Positions 57,274 to 64,000 of a DNA stretch of 64,000 nt are shown piece by piece. A program made the position numbers and the translations under genes. This DNA comes from Trichomonas vaginalis G3 (Eukaryota; Parabasalia; Trichomonadida; Trichomonadidae): assembly GCF_026262505.1 (NCBI RefSeq), contig NC_067205.1, positions 22,787,585 to 22,851,584 on the forward strand. The letters are read 5' to 3'. Each line of letters starts with the position of its first letter. The first letter of the stretch is position 1. The notes under the pieces were generated by a model. It was not told the origin of the DNA and made no database searches. It saw only the letters and a program-made list of their open reading frames with translations.

Positions 57274-60200
57274 ATGAATAAAAATGGAACAGCTAAAATG
57301 AATGATAATCAAATAAGAGCCGAAGGTAGAAGGTTATTTAAACGCTTCTATAACATTCCTGATGGTGTTAATCCTAAAACTCGTAGAAGTTATTTAAATG
57401 AAGCCATAGATGCATATGAAGGATTTGACATTTCATCAGAAAGTGAGAGGTTAGCAAGAATGTTAAACGTTAATATTGATTTTTATTATTGTGACCCTCA
57501 ACCAGAAGACGTAGACATTAACAAGGTAGACTTTCCATTAGTGGAATCAATAATGATAGATCCAGAATTTGAAACAGTAAATATTTTATTAACACAGAGT
57601 CCATGTGGAAAACTTCACGCTGACAGAATTACAGACGTTGAAGCACTCACAGGATATAAAGTTTGCCCCTTTTGCAAAGAAGAAGTATATTCTATCCGTG
57701 ATGATCCAGAAAGGAAAAACCAAAGAAGATTTTTAAAACATTGTGAGAAATGTAAAGAAAATAATGGAAGATTAATTCAAGACGTTCAATTGCAAAACAC
57801 ACAACAACCATATGCACCACATATCACGAAACAGAAGATATATCAATGGCTATTAGCACATAATTTGCAGGAATATTATAAACCAACAAGATATTATATT
57901 ACTTTTGACTTCGAAACATTAGAGACTAAAGAAGAACTTCAACTTTCTGAATGTGCAACTTTGAACGCTTACTTAAAACCATTTATGGTATCATCAACTG
58001 TCAAAATAAAGCCGCAAAGCGGCGAGGTCGTAGACCGTGATAAAACATTTACGAGGAATTTTTGCTTAACATCAAGTGATTCGTTCATCTCTGATTGGAT
58101 TGAATTTTTATTTTCAACCTGTTCATTAGTTGCTAAATCAAATATTGAACAATATGAAGAATTAATGAATACATTAAATGAGAAACAAAAGGAAGCAATG
58201 AAAGAGCTTTTAGATGAAGAATTTAATAAAGTGAATATCATTGGTTTTAATTCGGGAAAGTTTGATTTAAATTTAATTCTTCGTGATTTAAATACTGCAA
58301 AATGGAAGATAAAATCAATGCTGGGTTCTTCTTCTCAATTTAAGCAAGTCATAGTAAAGAAAACAAACTGTCCATATGAATTAAGATTTATTGACATCAG
58401 AAATTATATAGCGGGTGGAACATTAGACCAATTCACTCAAGATTTCGGAAACAATAAATCACGTGTTAAATCCTTTTTCCCTTATCAATTCATCACATGG
58501 GAGAATTACGAAGATGAATTATATAAAAAGGAACCATTCACTCAAGATTCATTTTATTCAGCATTAACACAAGAAACAATATCCGATTCAGATTATCAAA
58601 TATATCTCAATGATGCTAAAAATTTTGAGAATAGATTAGAATATTTTATTCATTATTGCAATAAAGACGTTGAAATTATGATTGACCCAATTGATAAAAT
58701 TATCGAAGAAACATTTGTTTATAAAATTGACATGCTTCATAATCTTTCTTTATCATCGAATGCATCAATGATTCGTTACGCGTTAGCATATAAGAACTTC
58801 AATCCTAACGAAACATATCCAGAAGAAGAAAATGTGGAATCAAGTTTTGAATTAACAAAAAAGTATTGGAAATATAAAATTGATTCATATAAGAAACAAG
58901 ATGAAAAGGCGAAAAGAGATACCAAAAATAATGTTTCAATGGATGATTTTCAATACTATCACGATTTAATCCTTTCATCTAAATGCAAAATGTGTGGTAA
59001 AGCGTTTACATATGTAAATAAACCAACATTGGATAGAATCGATAATGAAAAACCACATACCAAAGAAAATTGTCAGTTAATGTGTTGTTATTGCAATGTC
59101 GTGAAATCAAATAAAGATGAAGATGTTCAACGTTTAAGAATCAATTTAAGAAATTATGCATTAAAAAATAATTTACCAATGACTTTAGATTCAGTTGAAG
59201 CTTATCACATTCTCCGTAATGGAATTACTGGTGGTCTATCAAATGTTCAACATCGTGTTAATCTTAAAGGAATCACGCACATTAATAAACTTTCATATAA
59301 TCCAGAAACTAAAACTGTATCAAATGAGGACACCACCAACATTATGACTCATTTCGTTGGAGTTGACTTTAATTCATTATATCCTTCATCATTTTCATCT
59401 AATCCTCATGATTTCATTCAATATACTGACCATAAAATGTATATGCCGGGAAGATTGAATGGTGTTATCATTTGTGATACAGCAACAAAGAAAGCAAAAG
59501 CACTGGGAATAATTAAGAAGAAAAATACTTTATTCGTGGCTGAAGTAAAGGGTCACATTGATGAAAAATACATTAATGATTACATAAACTTTTTACCGAT
59601 AATAAGAAACTTAGATATTATCACAGATGAAAAAACAATTGGCAGTTTTATGTATAATTACATGAAATCAAACAATCTACCAGTTGACCAGAAACAGAGA
59701 AAATTAACTCAGTTAGCATCAACACACAACCAATATCAACCATTTTCTTCTTATTATCTTTGGTATCTAATAGACAGATTTCATTTTATCATTGATGACA
59801 TTCAATCAATTTTAACATTTACTAAAAACACTTGTTTTAATGAATTTGCGAACAAATTTATGAACGAAAGACAAAAGGCTGAATTAGAAGGAAATAAAGG
59901 AAAAAGTTTATTTTGCAAGATTTCACTTAATGGATCATATGGTTACGATGCAATGAATACACAAAATTACGCAAAGACTAAAATAATGAATGCACAGGCA
60001 CGCGTTGCATGTATGTCAAATAAGTTTAAAAACATAAGAGAAATAGGTGAAGGATACATATCAAGTGATGCTCAAAGATAGATTTTATAGATGTGATACA
60101 TGTTTACAAGAGGCATTTTTTACTTTAGATAATGCTAAATACTGGTATTTAGTTTTCATTTATGATTTTATGTATAAATGCATGAATCTTAATCGTTTTC

Positions 60201-60742
60201 ATTTCATTGAAGGTGATACTGATTCATCTTATTGGGCTATTGCTGGCGATCCAAGTCTTCCTAACACTCAAGCATTTCAAGCAATTGTTACAGATAAACA
60301 ATTTTATGATAAAAACATTTTCAAATTCGCACCATTTGATTTCTTTTGTTTTGATGAGAAATTTAAACCTAAATTAAAGAATAAAGCTGAAGAAAAAGCA
60401 CATGAGAAGAAGTTATTGGGTTTAGCAATTGAGAAACAAGGTGATAACATGGTTGCTTTATGTCCTAAGTGTTATACATCATTCAACGGTTCAATTGATG
60501 GAAGTGATTTTAAAAAGATTGCACAAAAAATGAAAGGTGTTAGTTTACGACAAAATAAACAATTAACACCTAAAAATTATTTGGATATAATAAATGATAA
60601 ATTGATATTTGATGGTCAGAATATTAATTTACAACTTAAAAATGGGTCAATGACTCGCTTAACAATTGGTAAGACTGCATTAACAGGAGCACACACTAAG
60701 GCTGTATGTTGTGAAAATGGATGTTGTATGCCATTTATTTAA
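57274..60742 (+). pseudogene. Protein-primed DNA polymerase with inserted HNH module (Polinton D)
   Basis: The first long frame (935 codons) has an N-terminal zinc-type pair (CPFCKEEVY, then HCEKCK), an exonuclease motif FDFETLE (near residue 212), a second exonuclease block (FIHYCNKDVEIM), palm motif A VGVDFNSLYPSSF (near 697) and motif B KISLNGSYGY (near 883). Motif C (EGDTDSSYW) lies further on, near 60210. Between exonuclease and palm, at about residues 570-616, is an HNH-type module (CKMCGKAF, TLDRIDNEKPHTKENCQL, CCYCN). The locus looks broken, with about one break. Confidence 0.85.
58011..58036. repeat. GC-rich double mini-hairpin inside the polymerase gene
   Basis: GCCGCAAAGCGGC, then GGTCGTAGACC, separated by two bases. 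It is in frame, encoding PQSGEVVDR. The first palindrome is identical to the one inserted in the TCACCT module at 18731. Confidence 0.7.
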
Positions 60743-60770
60743 TACAATTTAAAATTTTATTTTTAATAAA

Positions 60771-60947
60771 ATGCCACAGAAGAGACAAAAGGAACCACAA
60801 CGAATTTTTTAAATCCCATCACAGCATCAACAGCAACAACAACCGCCACCATTTGATACCGTTTTAGAAGAAGGAACCGTTAATGATGCGATTCAATATG
60901 TAAATAATGGTTTTGATACTATGATTCAAAGAGGTGGGCACCCTTAA
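60771..60947 (+). pseudogene. Small Gln/Pro-rich gene (Polinton D)
   Basis: A short coding-like stretch between polymerase and integrase: a basic start (MPQKRQKEPQR), a Gln/Pro run (QHQQQQQPPPFD) and an acidic helical end (NDAIQYVNNGFDTMIQ). It looks broken about once. The function is unknown. Confidence 0.35.
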
Positions 60948-60971
60948 AACATTGATTTTATTTTTATATAA

Positions 60972-62477
60972 ATGGATAACGTAGATTTAAAAATTTTAAT
61001 TGCTGATTTAGTATTTAGTCAAAATTTTCTTGATTATTATGATTTAAAATCATATCTCCAAAAACATAATAACAATATAACGGGTGATGATATGGAATAT
61101 TATTATCCATATTATAAAAATGAAATTTTGAAATATCATAATAAAATAATTTCTGAAATTAAAGACAAAATTAAAAATAATGAATATACAAAGGGAAAAA
61201 CTAAATCACAACTTAAACAGTTGAAAGATTTCAAAAATAAAGTATTAACAGAAGAAGATATTGATGAATTATATAAATTATATAATCATGAGCCGCAAAA
61301 ACAAAAGGAACAAAACGCCCAGGTTCTTCAGACCATAAATGATGCACAAGCTTTAATTTATGATTCATTAGTTAAACCATATTCAGCCCGACTTTTAAAT
61401 GAAGATCAACTTTTGGAATTCATCCTTCAACATAAACTCGAAGCGGGAAAGTATATCAAACCTTTATATACAGCATATTTAAAACAAATGAATAGAATAC
61501 ATCCAGAATTAATGAAGGAAGGAATGAAATCCAAAATCAAAGCAGATAAAATTAAACCACTTGCAACACCAAAACCTCCAACGACAGTACCGCCTCCTCC
61601 TTCAGTTAATCCTTCATCATTCACTTTATTATATCCATTTCAAACATTAAAGAAGCAAAAAGATTTTAAAAAGGATTTCAAGATATTAAATAAACCAATT
61701 GACCCGAAAATTCAACCGTTAAAGGAAAAATTTAGTCGCCCTTCATTTGCACCATATCCATATTCATACGAAATCGATCATCTGGAATATTCAAAAGGAA
61801 ACGTTACTTATTTATTTGCCATTAACATTAACACTAGATATTTATATTGCATTCCGGTGAAAGGGAAAACAGAACAGGAAACAAGAAGAGCTATTCAATA
61901 CTTACTAGATCATGAAAGAGTAGATAATATCAGGGGTGATGGTGATAAAGGATTTCAGGCAGCTATGACTCATTATTTCCCACAAATTAATTTTTTCTTC
62001 TCATCCTCTCCATATACGTTTCATAATAAAATAGTTGATGCGGTAATGAGAACTCTTAGAGATGCGTTAGGGGTTAACGGTCAGATATACTGGGATGGAA
62101 ATCATGACTCCATCATACAGCAGTTAGTATATTATTACAATAATACATGGCATAGAACTATAAACATGAAACCGGTGGAAATGAAAAATGATATTTCAAA
62201 AGAATGGGAATATATTAGAAAGCAAATGGAAAAGTTAAATGATGTTAAACGTGAACAAATTAATTCGGGGCTCATGAATTTTAAACAAGGAAATAAAGTT
62301 TTAATTCATCTCGATTATGGAAAAACTGATAAATCAATGACAAAAAGAAGACGAAGATTTGACACAATAGCTGAATTTGTTAGATATATTAACGGCAATG
62401 CATTAGTTGAAGTTGACAATAAATTAATAGAAATTCCGATTTATTTTATTACTCCATTATATTTAAACAATATTTAA
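60972..62477 (+). CDS. Retroviral-type (DDE) integrase, 501 aa (Polinton D)
   Basis: The N-terminal ~200 residues are helical and Lys-rich, with a KPPTTVPPPPS linker. The rve core from about 265 contains YEIDHLEYSKG (first Asp), NIRGDGDKGFQ (second Asp) and TFHNKIVDAVMRTLRDAL. The C-terminal SH3-like part has FKQGNKVLIHLDYG, then KSMTKRRRRFDTIAEF. It is longer than the B integrase because of the N-terminal extension. The frame is uninterrupted. Confidence 0.85.
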   Translation: MDNVDLKILIADLVFSQNFLDYYDLKSYLQKHNNNITGDDMEYYYPYYKNEILKYHNKIISEIKDKIKNNEYTKGKTKSQLKQLKDFKNKVLTEEDIDELYKLYNHEPQKQKEQNAQVLQTINDAQALIYDSLVKPYSARLLNEDQLLEFILQHKLEAGKYIKPLYTAYLKQMNRIHPELMKEGMKSKIKADKIKPLATPKPPTTVPPPPSVNPSSFTLLYPFQTLKKQKDFKKDFKILNKPIDPKIQPLKEKFSRPSFAPYPYSYEIDHLEYSKGNVTYLFAININTRYLYCIPVKGKTEQETRRAIQYLLDHERVDNIRGDGDKGFQAAMTHYFPQINFFFSSSPYTFHNKIVDAVMRTLRDALGVNGQIYWDGNHDSIIQQLVYYYNNTWHRTINMKPVEMKNDISKEWEYIRKQMEKLNDVKREQINSGLMNFKQGNKVLIHLDYGKTDKSMTKRRRRFDTIAEFVRYINGNALVEVDNKLIEIPIYFITPLYLNNI

Positions 62478-62496
62478 TTTTTTTATTTCGTAAGAA

Positions 62497-62784
62497 ATGA
62501 GTGACAACGAAGCAGCCAAGAGTCCAGACGATGAATATAAAAAGAAACTAAACAGAATTAAATCAAAAATATGCTATTACAAAAAGAAGCCACAATGCGG
62601 TGGGGTTGATGCCCATAAAACTAAAGTAATTGAAAACGATGAAGAAATAATCGAAAAATTAGAAACTTACCGTTCAATCCTTAAACTGAGTGAAGCAAAA
62701 ATAAAAGAATTTAATAGAATAAATAAATTGATTGGAAGAGATGAATTTAATAAAGATGAATTTTTAAACTCAATCCAAATTTAA
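62497..62784 (+). CDS. Hypothetical small protein, 95 aa (Polinton D)
   Basis: Charged, helical protein (YKKKLNRIKSKICYYKKKPQ, then NRINKLIGRDEFNKDEF) starting 20 bp after the integrase. No recognised motif. The stop overlaps that of the minus-strand gene at 62781. Confidence 0.45.
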   Translation: MSDNEAAKSPDDEYKKKLNRIKSKICYYKKKPQCGGVDAHKTKVIENDEEIIEKLETYRSILKLSEAKIKEFNRINKLIGRDEFNKDEFLNSIQI

Positions 62785-62945
62785 TTTTTATTCCTCTTTG
62801 ACAACATCTCTCTTTCCATCATTACTGCATAACCACATTTTCTCAATTTTAGTGGTTTGTTATTTTTAACATGTTCTTGCATCATTTTTATCATTTCCTC
62901 CCTTGTTATGATTCGTGGTAAATTTTGAGCTTGTGGGGTATTCAT
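62781..62945 (-). CDS. Small protein, 54 aa (Polinton D)
   Basis: From ATG 62945 (MNTPQAQNLPRIITREEMIK). The middle is basic (KNNKPLKLRKCGYAVMM). It converges on the previous gene with a few bases of overlap. Short; supported by a clear start and tight packing. Confidence 0.4.
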   Translation of the reverse strand: MNTPQAQNLPRIITREEMIKMMQEHVKNNKPLKLRKCGYAVMMEREMLSKRNKN

Positions 62946-62990
62946 TTATGATAAAAATAAAAATTTAAATTATGCCGTTCTAAAGTTTGT

Positions 62991-63756
62991 GACAACATGA
63001 CATTTAGACAACAACACAGGAGGAAGGCAGTTATGAATTATTTTTGAATAACTGAAGGTGCTACCATGTTACCATGTGCTACCAGGTCATTTAACTTCTC
63101 TGAAAAAACGAGACAACATGACATTTAGACAACAACACAGGAGGAAGGCAGTTATGAATTATTTTTGAATAACTGAAGGTGCTACCATGTTACCATGTGC
63201 TACCAGGTCATTTAACTTCTCTGAAAAAACGAGACAACATGACATTTAGACAACAACACAGGAGGAAGGCAGTTATGAATTATTTTTGAATAACTGAAGG
63301 TGCTACCATGTTACCATGTGCTACCAGGTCATTTAACTTCTCTGAAAAAACGAGACAACATGACATTTAGACAACAACACAGGAGGAAGGCAGTTATGAA
63401 TTATTTTTGAATAACTGAAGGTGCTACCATGTTACCATGTGCTACCAGGTCATTTAACTTCTCTGAAAAAACGAGACAACATGACATTTAGACAACAACA
63501 CAGGAGGAAGGCAGTTATGAATTATTTTTGAATAACTGAAGGTGCTACCATGTTACCATGTGCTACCAGGTCATTTAACTTCTCTGAAAAAACGAGACAA
63601 CATGACATTTAGACAACAACACAGGAGGAAGGCAGTTATGAATTATTTTTGAATAACTGAAGGTGCTACCATGTTACCATGTGCTACCAGGTCATTTAAC
63701 TTCTCTGAAAAAATGAGACAACATGACATTTAGACAACAACACAGGAGGAAGGCAA
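62991..63756. repeat. 121-bp satellite, six full copies plus a part
   Basis: Units start at about 62991, 63112, 63233, 63354, 63475, 63596 and 63717 and are practically identical. Each has a hairpin (CAGTTAT/ATAACTG) and an inner repeat GGTGCTACCATG, then TTACCATGTGCTACC. No open frame runs through. Near identity points to recent expansion. Confidence 0.95.
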
Positions 63757-63776
63757 AAATAAATTCCAATCATACT

Positions 63777-64000
63777 TTATAAAGCTTCATTTACAGGTAT
63801 TTCATCGTCAGTAAATGAATCCTCATTATCGTTTGGTTCAACCTGTTTATATAATCCTTTCATTTCTTCTTTCAAAACATAACACCATGTTTGTTTACCG
63901 TCTATTCTTCTATGTTTCCTATCACATTTATCCTTAATGCTCATTTGGAAATTCTTGTCTTTCATGTCTGATGGTTTGCAGAATAGAGCATTTTCACACG
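63777..64000 (-). CDS. Partial gene at the right window edge (Polinton D)
   Basis: The frame is open from the window edge to a stop at 63777. The readable C-terminus contains ENALFCKPSDMKDKNFQMS, KHRRIDGKQTWCYVLKEEMK and an acidic tail. The start lies outside the window. The function is unknown. Confidence 0.45.
   Translation of the reverse strand, partial: CENALFCKPSDMKDKNFQMSIKDKCDRKHRRIDGKQTWCYVLKEEMKGLYKQVEPNDNEDSFTDDEIPVNEAL

Larger units (their letters stand above)
55140..64000. mobile_element. Polinton D, left part, runs off the window
   Basis: Order: F1 gene, D5-like small gene, a 378-aa protein, protein-primed polymerase with an HNH module, a small gene, integrase, two small genes, a 121-bp satellite and the end of a minus-strand gene. 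The right part with capsid and ATPase genes would lie beyond 64000. Few breaks are apparent (about three). Codon use is more AT-rich than in A and B. Confidence 0.8.

Noticed and set aside
63000-63756. CRISPR-like array
   Set aside because: The 121-bp units are continuous with no unique spacers, and the genome is eukaryotic. It is a satellite.
1-64000. Retroviruses, LTR elements, LINEs or rRNA genes
   Set aside because: No reverse transcriptase motif, no paired LTRs and no rRNA core sequence were seen. The integrases belong to Polintons.

Overview
The window looks like nuclear DNA of the parabasalid parasite Trichomonas vaginalis or a close relative. It is AT-rich, most host genes are intronless, Polinton (Maverick) elements dominate, a Mutator-type transposase is present, and the few host genes carry TCAYWWW-type initiator motifs 10-22 nt before ATG. 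The organism is inferred from these traits, not from a database match. About three quarters of the window is mobile DNA.

Layout. Polinton A: 1-4933 and 28021-about 30420, with its left end outside the window. It holds a capsid gene end, a penton-like gene, an SF3/D5-like helicase, a packaging ATPase and a KilA-N gene. Polinton B (4934-28020, about 23.1 kb, ~0.7 kb terminal inverted repeats) sits inside the ATPase gene of A. It carries ATPase, integrase, protein-primed DNA polymerase, capsid, KilA-N and phage-tail-fibre-like genes and is broken in many places. A 1.05 kb TIR element with four tandem long hairpins (28453-29506) lies near the end of the same ATPase gene. Then follow a tRNA-like sequence, a 22/140-bp higher-order repeat (30683-31461), Polinton remnant C (about 31900-39160: divergent family B polymerase, HNH endonuclease, integrase, tail fibre) and a MULE transposase gene (39283-40965) beside a fragment of an IS3-like transposase gene.

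Host part, 41.5-55.1 kb. A large single-pass membrane protein gene (42164-45928) is interrupted near codon 19 by a 799-bp non-autonomous element with an 11-bp target duplication. There follow a beta-helix surface-protein remnant, a 1.27-kb TIR element with a TA duplication, an SLC35F6-like transporter gene, and a pair of R2R3-Myb genes on the arms of a near-perfect 1.6-kb inverted duplication.

Polinton D begins near 55140 and runs off the right edge. It has a DNA polymerase with an HNH module inside it, an integrase, and a 121-bp satellite.

How the genes fit together: each Polinton combines a self-synthesis module (polymerase, integrase) with a virion module (ATPase, capsid proteins) and KilA-N regulators. 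Three small gene families (called F1, F2 and F3 here), an AATAAAGTTAG leader motif and, in B, seven AGGTGA/TCACCT palindromic modules recur among the elements. Tiny GC-rich double-hairpin inserts are scattered through genes and intergenic DNA. One of them sits inside a TCACCT module whose paralogues lack it, which suggests these inserts move.
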